The notes: a model not told the origin generated them from the letters alone. A stretch of DNA of 64,000 nt from Paulinella micropora (GCA_009731375.1 BJOX01000078.1:761794-825793); one strand, 5' to 3'; positions 34,246-45,864 are shown, numbered from the stretch's first letter. Program-made: numbers and translations.

Positions 34246-35246
34246 TTAAATATCAAATTGGATTTTATCCTTCCGCTCCCTCTTACTAGTCCTGATGTTT
34301 TCCTGCTCTATTTCTTCCCTTTTAAGTAGTTGTTTAGTCCTCTTCTCTTTAATAACTTCTTTAGTTTGCTCTTTCATATCTTTTTCTTCTTCAATTAGTT
34401 TAATAAAATCAGTTTTTAATAAATCTCTTGGACTTACTAACTCATCGTTATTTAATATTAACTTGAATCCGGACCGACCCTTGACCTTATAAATAATCTT
34501 ACTGAAGGTTTTACCACCTTTGGAAAAAACATTTCTTTTGTTTTCTTTTGTTTTCTTTTCTTACACTATCGCCAACATTGAATTCGTCTATTAAATTATC
34601 CCTAGTTATAACTTGTTTATTTTTGTCTCCCGAAAAATACATATACCTGTTTAGCCTGAATTCCTCTATGCACTTTATGATTGTAAGCATTGACTAAGTT
34701 CTGAACATAACTAACCCAATCAAAATTACGATTGGTTTCAAATAAAAAGTCAAGCCATCTTCTAATACTTCGTATTACTCTATCAACAACTGCAAGGGCT
34801 CTATGGTCGCCAACTTCAACGACATCATGTTTGATTCCATTTTCAATAAAATATTCGCGTGTCGCTCCTTTATATTCTCCCCCTCTGTCAGTAGTAATTG
34901 ATTTCGGTTTATATTTGATTGATTTCAAAGCATAATAAACTTCTTTTGCTGTTTTATTTTTTAATGGAATGATTACTAAATATCGGCTATGACAATCAAT
35001 CCAAACAAGCATCCAAGCATAGCCTTTATTTCCTTTCTTATCTTTTATCTTACTCATATCCGCTAAGTCAAGAAAAACTTAGTCTAATGGTTTATCAACC
35101 CATATCGTGTTCCATATTTTTGGGTTCTTTTTCTGGTGGTGAATTTCAAGGGCTTCTTCTTCTTTTGTTTTAACTACTTCCCCCGTAGGTGTGTCTTCTA
35201 TATTAATGATTATATGTTTATGGTCAAGTTGATTTTCTTCACTCAT
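34246..35246 (-). pseudogene. rve-type integrase of element B
   Basis: It starts MSEENQLDHKH. A TAA at 35079-35081 interrupts the frame just before the first catalytic Asp (FLDLADM). Then WIDCHSRYLVIIPLKNK, the second Asp in SITTDRGGEYKG, and the third acid as Asp in AVVDRVIRSIR follow. A shift near 34620 separates the C-terminal KGRSGFKLILNNDELVSPRDLLK domain, homologous to the element A tail. It is the first viral gene inside the left end. It would cut and join viral ends to host DNA; in this state it cannot. Confidence 0.85.
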
Positions 35247-35253
35247 CTATATT

Positions 35254-35785
35254 TTAGAATTTTAAAAAGCATTTTTCAATATCATTATTTTTTTCTTTTT
35301 TGTTAGCCTTTTCAGATTGATTATAAACATTAACAGATATGTTTGATTTTTAAGTTTTTCCTTGTCCTTTCTTAGGCTTTGGTTCTTCTTCACTTTCGCT
35401 TTCGCTTTCACTTTCTTCACTCTCCTCAGGCTCAGGTTCTGGTTTCTTACTCTTCTTCTTTCCTCTCTTAGTTTCCGCTTTGTTTCTTCTTATCTTCATT
35501 TTCACCATCTTTTCAGCAATGATATCAGTAAAATCACATTCACTTTCACTCTCGCTACTCTGTTCTTCTTCGTCTTGGTCTCGGCCAGCCACGATGTCGT
35601 TCGCCACATTCTTATTTTCTATCTCTGCTATTTTTCGTTCCATATCTTCGTCTTCGCTTTTAATTGCGTTTCGGTATTGTTCCAAAACCTTTTTGGCGTG
35701 TTCCATTTTTCTCTGCTTAGCCTTTTGTTTAATTCCGTCAACTGCTTTTCCCCCAATTTTGTCGGCTCGCTTCAGGACTGGGCAT
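35254..35785 (-). pseudogene. Acidic/basic low-complexity protein, copy B1
   Basis: It starts MPSPEASRQNW and is frameshifted near 35735. The middle is a Ser/Glu-rich stretch with CDFTDIIAEKMVKMKI. The end, after another shift near 35350, reads ISVNVYNQSEK...CFLKF. Copy B2 (41448-41960) is complete and has the same start, middle and end. It is divergently placed from the fibre gene. The function is unknown; it may be a virion-internal or DNA-condensing protein. Confidence 0.6.
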
Positions 35786-36241
35786 TTTATACTAAGATTA
35801 TTATATTTTAGTATTTTTTAAAATAATTAATAATTATTTATTTAATGTACAATGGGTAGCCAATATAAGTCTCTCTTAGGCTGGTCAGAAATCGCGACAG
35901 ATAGCCTTTCAATCAGCAACCTTGACCTAACAAATACCAACATAGTAGGTTTAAACACAAACAGAGTGCCAGAAGATGACAACCCATTGAACCTCTACTA
36001 TACTGATTTGCGATTTGATACAAGGCCTTCAACTAAATCAACATCAGACATCAAAGAAGGAAAAAATTTATACTATACAGAGCAACGAGTAAGGGATAAT
36101 GATGAGGTTAAAGCCTCAACTCAACACAGAAGCAATACTTCAAATCCGCACCAAACCAGTCTATACAATTTGATAGATACAACATATCCGCACCCGTGGT
36201 CGGTCAATACTTAACATACAATGATCTAGATGGTAAATGGA

Positions 36242-36429
36242 NNNNNNNNNNNNNNNNNNNNNNNNNNNNNNNNNNNNNNNNNNNNNNNNNNNNNNNNNNN
36301 NNNNNNNNNNNNNNNNNNNNNNNNNNNNNNNNNNNNNNNNNNNNNNNNNNNNNNNNNNNNNNNNNNNNNNNNNNNNNNNNNNNNNNNNNNNNNNNNNNNN
36401 NNNNNNNNNNNNNNNNNNNNNNNNNNNNN
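36242..36429. other. Assembly gap (188 N)
   Basis: Unknown bases inside the fibre gene. Confidence 1.
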
Positions 36430-37532
36430 CTCGGTTTTTTTGTTGTTCAATTGATACACTTTCTGATGTAGTCATAACCGCACCAACAGCAACTAATAGT
36501 TATCTCACATATAATTCAATAAACTGGGTAAATAAAACATTTCCGATAAATGTTGATGAATTCGGCAACATTAATATGGGCGGGTATTTGAATATAACAG
36601 GAGTTAATTTATTGAATACGATAGCTGTTTCTTCAATCATAACCACCGCGACATTTAATGATGCTTTTGACACACGGCTCACGGCTAAATCAACCGCAGA
36701 CTTAAAAGAAGGCACCAATCTATACTATACTGACGAGCGATTTGACACAAGATTTTCTAACAAATCAACCGCAGACTCAAAAGAGGGAACTAATCTATAC
36801 TATACTGACGGGCGATTTGATACGAGATTTTCTAACAAAACGACAGCAGACTTAAAAGAGGGAACTAATCTATATTATACAACAGCAAGAGCCAATACAG
36901 ACTTTGATGCTAGGCTTACAGGTAAAACGACAGCAGACTTAAAAGAAGGAACAAATTTATATTATACGACAGCAAGGGCAAATACAGACTTTGATGCTAG
37001 GCTTACAGGTAAAACAACTGCTGACTTAAAAGAGGGAACAAATTTATATTATACGACAGCAAGGGCGAATACAGATTTTGATACACTACTAGGCAATAAA
37101 TCAATAGATGCTTTAAGTGATGTATCAATAACAGGCACACCATCAGACAATCAGTTGCTTATTTATAGCACGGGACAATGGAGAAACACAACATCACCTT
37201 TTCTGAGATTAGACGGCACTGCCAGTATGACGGGAGGGCTAAATATGCGAAACCAAAGTATAACAAATGTTAATTTGGTTGATGGTATTGATGTTTCTGT
37301 TCTTGATACTTCGGTGGTTAAACTAACAGGAGACCAAACTATCGGAGGAAATAAAAAATTTACATCAAACTTAGAAGTAAGTGGTTCATCCAATCCTACT
37401 TCTTTTGATGGTATTAGATTGGCTTTGATACAAAAATAGGAATGATTGCAGCACAAAAAACAGCAACAGCGACTTATTATCCAATACAAATAACTGGTTA
37501 GAGTTATGTTCAGGTGATACTTTAATTATAAC

Positions 37533-37718
37533 CTTATCCCAGCATTTGCTTTAATTTCATTGCTAAATGTCTTGGTGCCTGCTATGGTCTGGTCTGTTGT
37601 TAGTTTCACATTGTGTAAGTCTAATGTATCTACATAACTTTTGTTTGCCCCGTCCGTTGCTAATGTAGGAGTTGCTAAATTTGTAATTTTTTTGTTTTTC
37701 AAACTTAATGTTGAACCA
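37533..37718 (-). repeat. Inverted segment inside fibre copy B1
   Basis: The minus strand here reads KKITNLATPT, DGANKSYVDTLD and VKLTTDQTIAGTKTF. These match plus-strand fibre B2 at about 43305-43450. In B1 the segment is therefore flipped in place. Confidence 0.8.
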
Positions 37719-39490
37719 CTACGACCACATTAACGACATCAGGATTAGCAACATTAAACTCATTAACATTAGGAACTAATAGAATTAGTAGCACTGATGC
37801 AACTACCAATCTTTATATAGGATACCAAGCAGGTATTAATACAGGATGGTTTTACAATCTTTTTGTTGGTTATACTGCTGGAAAACTTTCCACGACCGCA
37901 GAAGAAAATACTTTCATAGGAGCAGTGTCAGGGGTCAATAATACATTAGGAAACCGCAATACAGCAATCGGAGCTTTCGCATTAAGTAGTAATACGACAG
38001 GAAGTCATAATACGGCAATAGGAATGGATACCGCATCCAGTTCTAGCGGGACCGCTTCATATTGTGTAAATCTTGGTTATAGTGCGGGATTAAATAATAC
38101 ATCAAGTTATCAACTTTTTTATTGATATTTCGGGAACCAGCACACCTCTCATCGGTGGTGATTTTAACCAGAGATTTGTTCATATTAATGGAGCACTCAG
38201 TACAACAGGATTAATAACCGCGAATGCGGGAATATCAACAACAACATTAACAACGAGTGATAAAATAACAACAGCACTAGGCAAACCGATAATCATAGGC
38301 AGAACAACGAAAGGAGTAGGAGCAACTGGTGGCTTAGAATTATAAAGAACAGAAGGAAATGCGAATGGCCCACATATTCAAGCATTCGTTCATACATCAG
38401 TTTATCCCACATTCCAATTTTTGAATTATAGTCAGGACAATATTGCTTTAAGTTTTGATAGTTATTGGGAGGGTGGTGGCTGGAAATCAAGTGACCCGGG
38501 CTCAAACTTTCAAATATACAAAATGAGTGATAAACTTGCTTTTAACTACAAATCCGGAGTTTCACTTGGAGGAGTCATAGCATTTAGCGAGGCGATGAAC
38601 ATAAGCAATACGGGGGCAACAACCGCAAATGCAGGCATATCTGTTGTTAATAGTACGGCAGATATAAGAGGAGAAGCAAAAAGTGGGTCTCATGCTACAC
38701 CAGTCGGATTATTTGTCACAGCCAATCTTGGTCAAGCCTCTGGCGGTGTTGAATTCAGACACAGCAACGGGACACAGGGAGTTGGTTTTGGTTATAATTC
38801 AATATATGCTACGGGAAGCAATACCAATCAAGACTTAAATTTTTATGCGAGGGGAAGTGGAGTTATCTATGCTCAGAGTGCTATAAGTTGTTCTTCAACA
38901 TTAACTCTTCCAACAACATCCAGCGGTTCTTTAACAATAAGACAAAGACCAAGTTCTACTAATTACCCACAAATATTTTTGAAATCGGGAGGATATTCAA
39001 ATATGGTATAATTGTTTCTACAACTGGTTTGCTTCATGCTTGGACTACTTCAAACTCTACAGGCGAGCCTTCTGGTAGTTATAATTATGTTCCGCTTAAC
39101 GGAGCTTGGACAAACTCATCGGACAGGGAATTAAAATCAGATATTAAAACATTAGAATGTGGTGAATGCTGTGAGAAATTAATGAAAATAAATTGTTGTT
39201 CATATTATTTGAAAACGGACAAAAAGAAAAAAAAAAAGAACCACGGATCTATTGCAGACGAGGTTAAAAAAATATTTCCTGAATTTGTATCTGAAAGCGG
39301 AATAAAAGAAGACGATGGAGATGGCTACCTTGAAGGCATAACATATACAGATTTTATACCAATATTAGTCAGTGCTTTTCAACACATGGCGGAAAAGGTG
39401 ATTAATTTAGAAAAAGAAAATAAACTTTACTTAATATACTACAAGACCAAGCAAACCAATTAGCAGAAATCCGAGCAGTCGTTTTCCCTA

Positions 39491-39835
39491 ATGCCCCCTA
39501 GATTACACCCACCACCGCCACTCATAGAAATAGATGGAGACCTCACACCAGAGTTGAAAAATCGTGTTTTAGACCTATCACTGAAGAATGAAGATAAAAA
39601 AGTAGAGCACGAATTGGAAGATAACTGGAATTGTTGTTGTATAACAAATAGACCAACCGACAGCAGACTTATTAAATACTTATTTCAAATGGGTATCATT
39701 ATCGCCATTATAACCCTTTGTATCGTGAGGCTATCTGAAAAGAACTTACCTTGTGAGGTTGCTAACACTTATGTCGGTATTTTAACCGTACTCATAGGAA
39801 TTTGCCTTCCATCACCTTCTTCAAGTAAGAAATGA
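39491..39835 (+). CDS. Small membrane protein, copy B1
   Basis: It has 114 residues. The Pro-rich N-terminus is MPPRLHPPPPL. An NCCCITNRPTDSRLIKYLFQ segment leads into two hydrophobic stretches (residues 68-82, GIIIAIITLCIVRL, and 95-107, YVGILTVLIGICLPSP). The RLIKY...P.P layout is seen in small membrane proteins of large DNA viruses and PLVs. It follows the fibre gene at 28 bases. Copy B2 is broken. Confidence 0.6.
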   Translation: MPPRLHPPPPLIEIDGDLTPELKNRVLDLSLKNEDKKVEHELEDNWNCCCITNRPTDSRLIKYLFQMGIIIAIITLCIVRLSEKNLPCEVANTYVGILTVLIGICLPSPSSSKK

Positions 39836-39891
39836 TATTTATCAACTACACTTTCATTCGCTTCGCTCATTCTCGTTTGTTGATAAACATC
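39834..39891 (+). terminator. Hairpin after the membrane protein gene
   Basis: gatatttatcaac...gttgataaacatc, plus-oriented, begins at the stop codon. Confidence 0.65.
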
Positions 39892-39920
39892 AAAACAGAC
39901 TAAAAAATCAAAATGGGAGA

Positions 39921-39975
39921 CGATGTTTTAGAATAAGCGAGAGTGCGACAGCACGAAGCGTAATTCTAAAATATC
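39921..39975 (-). terminator. Hairpin after the Cys-rich gene
   Basis: On the minus strand gatattttagaatt...attctaaaacatcg. It faces the preceding hairpin between convergent genes. Confidence 0.65.
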
Positions 39976-40221
39976 AAAAAGACGAGCACTCGTATAAATG
40001 TATTTTATACCAAGAAGCATCATTTGAGTAAATTAAAGGAATGGCTTCATCAAAACAAACACACCAATCACTCATCGGCTTATACACACATTTAAATTTT
40101 GTTTATATTCCTTTTTGAAAACAATAAAGACACTTTCATTCTTTTTTTCGCTTACCCGCGAGTAAAAGTCGCAGGCAGTTCGCGAAATAGCCGAGCACAC
40201 AAACAATAATATTAAAATCAT
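39974..40221 (-). pseudogene. Small Cys-rich secreted-type protein, copy B1, frameshifted
   Basis: The start MILILLFVCSAISRTACDFYSRV looks like a signal peptide. After a shift near 40090 the frame continues KCVYKPMSDWCVCFDEAIPLI. Copy B2 (45853-46101) is open throughout. Conserved cysteines suggest disulfides, so it may be secreted or lie in a membrane lumen. The function is unknown. Confidence 0.55.
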
Positions 40222-40269
40222 TTTTATATATTTTTGCTCAAAGATTTTTTTAAATCTTTGTATATAATC

Positions 40270-40629
40270 ATGGCTGACTATAAATACCAAAAGATTATTT
40301 TTCTGAGCAATGATTTTATGGGAAGCAAAACATTTAATAAAAATATTCAAATGTCATTCACACGAACCAAAATGAATGTTAAGTTTATTCATTATACAAA
40401 CGACCAATCAGAGACAAAAACCAGAATTCTTTATATGGACAGAATTGGAATTATTGGCACATTTGCGGATAGTAATATAGCAAACATTTCAAACCTCAGT
40501 TATAATTTGGGTGTAGTGGGTTGGTCAGACGGACAATATACATTTAAAGTCCTTGAAACTGATAGCGGAAATATTGACACAGGAAATTTAGCAGGCCGAA
40601 TTGTTGTATGCCTAGAATTCTTAGGATAA
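40270..40629 (+). CDS. Conserved 119-aa protein, copy B1
   Basis: It starts MADYKYQKIIFLSNDF just after tatataatc. It is beta-rich, with NVKFIHYTNDQ, RILYMDRIGIIGTFAD, YNLGVVGWSDGQYTFKV and RIVVCLEFLG. Copy B2 (46183-46542) is about 90% identical, so purifying selection acted on both for a time. It is beside the ATPase gene and may be a minor structural protein; no family is recognised. Confidence 0.6.
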   Translation: MADYKYQKIIFLSNDFMGSKTFNKNIQMSFTRTKMNVKFIHYTNDQSETKTRILYMDRIGIIGTFADSNIANISNLSYNLGVVGWSDGQYTFKVLETDSGNIDTGNLAGRIVVCLEFLG

Positions 40630-40638
40630 TAATATACG

Positions 40639-41121
40639 ATGATGAAAATTAACAATGTAAAGGTGAAACCTGTGAAGCAGGATGGAAACGGAAACAAAAA
40701 AGCAAAAGGTTATAAATTATTTAATGAGCCGTATGCCAATATATTTATACTTGCCAGAAAAAAGAGCGGTAAAACGACAGCACTCTTTGAAATACTGAAA
40801 CGAACTACCGACAGAAAAACCCGTATTGTCATTATTGCTTGAACAATTCACAAGGACTACATTTATAAAGCAATGGTAAAGCACTTTAAGAACAGGGGAA
40901 ACCCCATGGCAATATATACCTTTCTTAAATCAGATGGTGTAAATGTCATTGATTATGAGTTAGACAAACTGAACAGACAGGACGATAACAAAGTAATCTC
41001 TAGGACTGCGGGAGCATTGAGCAGTATTGGAGTTCCTTATGCTGGGTCTGTCCAAGCCACCGCTTCAAAACTCGGATATGGTAAGAAAAAGCAGAGAGGA
41101 TGCGGGGCACTAAAATTTTAA
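40639..41121 (+). pseudogene. Packaging ATPase fused by deletion to core peptide, copy B1
   Basis: The Walker A motif is ARKKSGKTTA. A TGA at 40840-40842 breaks the frame after RIVIIA. The frame then follows copy B2 to YELDKLNRQ and jumps to KVISRTAGAL, IGVPYAGS and LGYGKKKQRG. In B2 that last stretch lies in a separate gene (47438-47748). Walker B and the rest of the ATPase are gone. An internal deletion thus made a false fusion. Confidence 0.75.
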
Positions 41122-41128
41122 AGATATT

Positions 41129-41266
41129 TTATTCTGACTTCGTCATCGTTCTGGGCTTTGTCTGCCGAAATATTTCCTGTGCTGTATTTTTTTTTTGTTC
41201 CTCATCCGTTTTGTCTGAGTCAGGATTTTGTTGATCAATATTAGCAGTCGTATGTTTGTTGTCCAT
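41129..41266 (-). CDS. Short acidic ORF of 45 codons
   Basis: It starts MDNKHTTANIDQQNPDSDK and ends KPRTMTKSE. The last codons (atgacgaagtcagaa) are also found, complemented, in the hairpin at 23888. It may be the remnant of a gene near the integrase end. No function can be assigned. Confidence 0.3.
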   Translation of the reverse strand: MDNKHTTANIDQQNPDSDKTDEEQKKNTAQEIFRQTKPRTMTKSE

Positions 41267-41267
41267 T

Positions 41268-41321
41268 AATATTTATGAATTGCGCTTCGTGCTCCGCACT
41301 CTCGCTTATTTATAAACATCG
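41268..41321 (+). terminator. Hairpin
   Basis: aatatttatgaattgcgctt...ttatttataaacatcg, resembling 30579-30632 including the cgcttcgtgc loop. Confidence 0.5.
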
Positions 41322-41355
41322 TTTTTATTTTTGGAAAAAATTTAATGGGTGACGA

Positions 41356-41445
41356 TGTTTGTAAAATGTTTTTGTTTTTGAAGTAGTCAAAAAACAAAGA
41401 TACACGAAATGAGTGAAACGAATGAGAGTGTGGATTTACAAATAT
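41356..41445 (-). terminator. Long-loop hairpin after the acidic gene
   Basis: On the minus strand gatatttgtaaa...tttacaaacatcg flanks a ~65-base loop. It ends at the stop of the minus-strand gene. Confidence 0.6.
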
Positions 41446-41447
41446 CA

Positions 41448-41960
41448 TTAGAATTTAAGAAATACTTTATCAGCCTCTTGACTTTTTACCTTCTCTTTAT
41501 GAGTGGTATTATATACATTAACTGATATTTTTTCACTTCGTTTTTTACCACCTCGCTGTTTTCCGCCTGTTGTTTCATAATCTTCGCTTTCTTCACTCTC
41601 ACTTTCTTCTTCGCTGTCATTCTCTTGCTTCATGGGTGGTGATGCTTTCTTTGCGGTTTTCTTCTTAGGCTTTTTAGCATTCTTTTTAATCTTTCTAAGC
41701 ATATGATTAGCAATAACCTCAGACATATCAATTCCGCTGTCGCTGTCGCTTTCGTCTTCTACGATTTCGGGTTTTGCCAGTATTTCCTTAGCAACACTTA
41801 ACTCAGCATCAGTTTCAATTATTTCATCTATGGTCTTATCTTTTAGTTCCCCCTTCTTGCGGAGCCGTTCGCGAGCCCAATCGTCCTTTCGCCGTTCAGC
41901 ATTTTCTCTATTTGCTTGAACAGCCTTCCAATTTTCCTTTGATGCTTCCTTTGACGGCAT
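41448..41960 (-). CDS. Acidic/basic low-complexity protein, copy B2
   Basis: It has 170 residues, intact. The start is MPSKEASKENWKAVQ. A helical charged part is followed by SGIDMSEVIANHMLRKIKK, a Lys-rich KKPKKKTAKKA block and a Glu/Ser-rich stretch. The end reads ISVNVYNTTHKEK. It is divergent from the fibre gene with a 76-bp spacer. It may be an internal virion protein; that is a guess from composition. Confidence 0.6.
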   Translation of the reverse strand: MPSKEASKENWKAVQANRENAERRKDDWARERLRKKGELKDKTIDEIIETDAELSVAKEILAKPEIVEDESDSDSGIDMSEVIANHMLRKIKKNAKKPKKKTAKKASPPMKQENDSEEESESEESEDYETTGGKQRGGKKRSEKISVNVYNTTHKEKVKSQEADKVFLKF

Positions 41961-42036
41961 AATTTAGATACGCTTTTACTCTTTGTTGCTATAATTTAAC
42001 AAAAATAAAATTAAATATTTAATAAATATATATAAT

Positions 42037-45000
42037 ATGTCGCAATATAAATCGCTCTTAGGCTTGTCAGAAATTGCGGTGGACTCACTCAATATACTTA
42101 ACTTAGACTTAACCAATACCAACATAGTGGGCTTAAACACAGACAGAGTGCCAGAAGATGCAGACCCCGTAAATCTTTATTACACTAACGGCCGATTTGA
42201 TACAAGGTTATCCAGCCATCAACGACTGATATCAAAGAAGGAAAAAATTTATACTACACAGAGCAACGAGTAAGGGATAATGACGAAGTCAAAGCCTCAA
42301 CTCAACACAGAAGCAATACTTCCAATCCACACCAAACCAGTTTATATAATTTGATAGACACAAACATATTCGCACAAGCGAGCGGACAATACTTAACTTA
42401 CAACGATGTAGAAGGCAAATGGAAGAATACTGCCCTTGGTTCAATTGATACACTTTCAGATGTGGTTATAACTGCGCCGATAGCAATAAATAGTTATCTA
42501 ACATATAATTCAATAAACTGGGTAAATAAAACATTCCCGATAAATGTGGATGAATTCGGCAATATTAGTATGGGAAGGAAGAATATAACAGGAGTTAATT
42601 TACTAAATACCAAAGATGTTGATGAATGGATATTTGAGCATCAAGATAATANNNNNNNNNNCCAAAACAATAATAATAAGGTGTCAGCGAGTGGAAGTAT
42701 ACATAGCCACAGCGATGTGACAATAACAGGCTTCCCAGCAGATAACCAATTACTCATTTATAGCACGGGGCAATGGAGAAACACCACACCACCCTTTCTT
42801 AGATTAGACGGCACTGCTAGTATGGCGGGGGCGCTAAATATGATATGCTATTTCGGGGGCTTCTACGTATAATGGAATTAATCTCGCTAATCTCGCAGTT
42901 GATGGTTCGGTGGTCAAACTATCAGGACACCAAACCATAGCGGGTATTAAGACATTTAGCAGTATAATAAATGCGAGTGCGGGTCTTGATATGAAAAGCC
43001 AAAGCATAACAAATGTAAACCTTGTTGATGGTGTGGATGTTTCTGTCCTTGATACTTCGGTGGTTAAACTAACAGGAGACCAAACCATAGCAGGGAATAA
43101 AAGGTATGTATCAACTTTAGAAGTAAGTGGTTCGTCCAATCCTACTACTTTTGATGGTATTGGCATAGCCTTTGATACAAAAATAGGAATGATTGCAGCA
43201 CAAAAAACAGCAACAGCGACTTGGTATCCGATACAAATAACTGGTTCGTATGTTGAGTTATATTCAGGTAATACTTTAATTATAACCGCAACTGGCACTA
43301 CACTCAATTTGAATAACAACAAAATAACAAACTTAGCCACACCATCAGCAACAACGGACGGAGCAAACAGAAGTTATGTGGATACATTAGACGGGCAAAA
43401 TGTGAAACTAACAGGAAACCAAACCATAGCAGGAATTAAGACATATAGCAGTGGTGTTGAAATTACTGGAAATTCAATCAATTCAACAACAAAGGGCACA
43501 TTCATCGTTTTCAATTCTACCAGTAATATCGGGTCAATTGCTAGTTTGGATATGAAAACTGCAACATATTACAACTTTGAAATTTCTGCGAAAAAATATG
43601 TTTTATTATTGACGGGACGATTGTTTCGTGGTTTAATGCTACTGGCTTAGATTGTAATAGTAGTAGGATTGTTAATCTAGGAGCGAATGAAGCGGTAAAT
43701 AGGCAATATCTGGATGACAATTGTGTGAAACTAACAACAGACCAAACCATAACAGGAAGTAAAACATTTAATGGGGCGAGCACTACGATAAAGTATCTAA
43801 CTTTAACGAACAACGCCGATTTTAATAATCAAACTATCATTAATAGTGGAAATATAACATATAATGGGGCGAGGATATTAAACCAAAATGGAGGAGATAT
43901 ATTCTTTTCACAGACATCAGGAGATTATCAGTATTTCTTATTTACTCCAAAAAACCGCTACAAGTGGAACCGCGAACCAACGAGGTTATGTATTTACGAA
44001 TGTAGCATTTGATGTAAAAGGAGCAGGTCTTTATATTTCAAAACTTTTGGATAATAAAAGTGCTTCGTCTGACATCGTCCGTTTTAACAATGCTGGTGGT
44101 ATGCGGTTTTATGGTGCTTTGGATATGAACTCAAACAACATAACAAGTGCTGGAACAATAACGGGAAAGACAATTACTTCAACCGCTGGCATGACTACAA
44201 CCGCATTAACGGCGAGCGGATTATTAACAGCAGATGGCGGTTGCAAGTTATCTATTCAAAATAAAGTAGATGGAGGAAATGGACAGGGTATATTTCTGTG
44301 GGATACAGACAACGCAGGATGGGGAATTTATATCGCTCAACCAGGGGCAGGTAAAAGTCTCTCTGGAGGGTCTGCGGTTGCAGGCAACGATATTTCAGGC
44401 TTTGCTGTAAGATTTAGGTCTGGTTTTGCTTCGGCGGATGGTTTTGTGTGGGAAAATTCTAATGAGCAATTGTTAATGTCATTAAATGGGGCAAACGGAA
44501 CTTTATGGACAAAATGATTGATAAGTGCGGGTATATCAACAACAACATTAACGACGAGTGATAAAATAACAACAGCATCAGATAAGCCGATAATCATAGG
44601 CAATACAACGAAATCAGCAAATGGGGCGACAGGCGGATTAGAATTATACGGAACGGCGAGTAATATCGGAGGGGCACACTTACAAGCAATAACAACTGCG
44701 GATGCTTATCCAACATTTCAATTATTGAACTGGGCACACGACAATGTCAATTTAAGTTTTGATGCTTATTTTGATGGCACGAACTGGAAATCAAGCAACA
44801 GCGGTTCAAACTTTCTAATTCAAAAAGGCGGAAAACTCGCTTTTTATTATAATTCAGGAACATTGGTGGGAAACAATATATCTTACACTGAGGCGATGAA
44901 CATAATACGTCGGGAGAGGTAGTCATCCCAACAGCATCCAGCGGATTTTTAACATTAAGAAAAAGACCTGCTTACACTAATGATCCACAAATATTTTGAA

Positions 45001-45477
45001 ATCGGGTGGATATACGAACTATGGAGTAGTTTGTGCGTCAACTGGTTTGGTTCATGCTTGGACTACTTCAAACTCAACAGGTGAGCCTTCTGGAAGTTAT
45101 AACTATATTCCTCTTAATGATGCTTGGACAAACTCATCGGATAGGAGGCTAAAATCAGATATTAAAACATTAGACTGCGGGGATTGTTGTGAGAAACTAA
45201 TGAAAATAAACTGCTGTTCATATTATTTGAAATCAGACGAATAGAAAGAACAAAAGAACCACGGATTTATTGCTGATGAAGTTAAAAAATATTTCCTGAA
45301 TTTGTATCTGAAAGTGGAATGAAAGCAGTTGATGGAAACGGCTACCTTGAAGGCATAATATATACAAGTTTTATTCCAATATTAGTCAGTGCTTTTCAGC
45401 ACATGGCGGCAAAGGTAGTTAATTTAGAAAAAGAAAATAAAAATTTTATAAATATATTACAAGACCAAGCAAACTAA
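42037..45477 (+). pseudogene. Giant fibre protein with S74-type chaperone domain, copy B2
   Basis: It starts MSQYKSLLGLSEIA after tatataat. Compared with B1 it has fewer LYYT repeats, then LDGTASM, VKLTGDQTIAGNK-type blocks repeated about five times, a MNSNNITSAGTITGKTI block, and the C-terminal SSDRRLKSDIKTL chaperone start. Breaks: shift near 42225, a 10-N gap at 42652-42661, shifts near 42850, 43610 and 43950, TGA at 44516-44518, and shifts near 44910, 44990 and 45240. It is the B1 paralogue and would make the attachment fibre. Confidence 0.8.
42652..42661. other. Assembly gap (10 N)
   Basis: A short gap within the fibre gene. Its length may be nominal. Confidence 1.
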
Positions 45478-45508
45478 TTAGCAGAAATACGAGCGGAAGT
45501 ATTTTCAA

Positions 45509-45864
45509 ATGTCTAGCAATAATGCAACTAGACTTCATAGACCACCGCCTATTATGAATATGGATGGCGAACTAACTCCCGAATTAAAGTCTCGTGTTTT
45601 TGAAGTAGAACTAAAGACTGAGGAAAAAAAATAGAGCACGAATTGGAAGATAACTGGAATTGTTGTTGTATAAAAAACAGACCAACCGACAGTCGACTTA
45701 TTAAATACTTATTTCAAATGGGTATCATTATTGCCATTATAACCCTTTGTATCGTGAGGCTATCTGAAAAGAACTTGCCATGCGAGGTTGCTAACACTTA
45801 TGTCGGTATTTTAACATAACTTATCGGCATTTGCCTTCTATCGCCTTCTAGTTCAAAGAAATGA
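45509..45864 (+). pseudogene. Small membrane protein, copy B2
   Basis: It starts MSSNNATRLHRPPP and is homologous to 39491-39835. A frameshift near 45630 and a TAA at about 45818 disable it. The hydrophobic segments are otherwise conserved. Confidence 0.6.

Larger units (their letters stand above)
35852..39463 (+). pseudogene. Giant fibre protein with S74-type chaperone domain, copy B1
   Basis: It starts MGSQYKSLLGWSEIA. Repeats of the type STADLKEGTNLYYTDERFDTR occur at least seven times up to about 37085, as in trimeric phage and viral fibres. Then follow blocks with VKLTGDQTI.GNKKF, and repeats NTAIGAFALSSNTTGSHNTAIG near 37950. The C-terminus has SSDRELKSDIK, HGSIADEVKKIFPEFV and YTDFIPILVSAFQHM, the S74 intramolecular chaperone (Ser and Lys visible). 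The gene is broken by a 188-bp gap, stops, shifts and a 186-bp inverted segment. It would form the host-attachment fibre. Confidence 0.8.
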
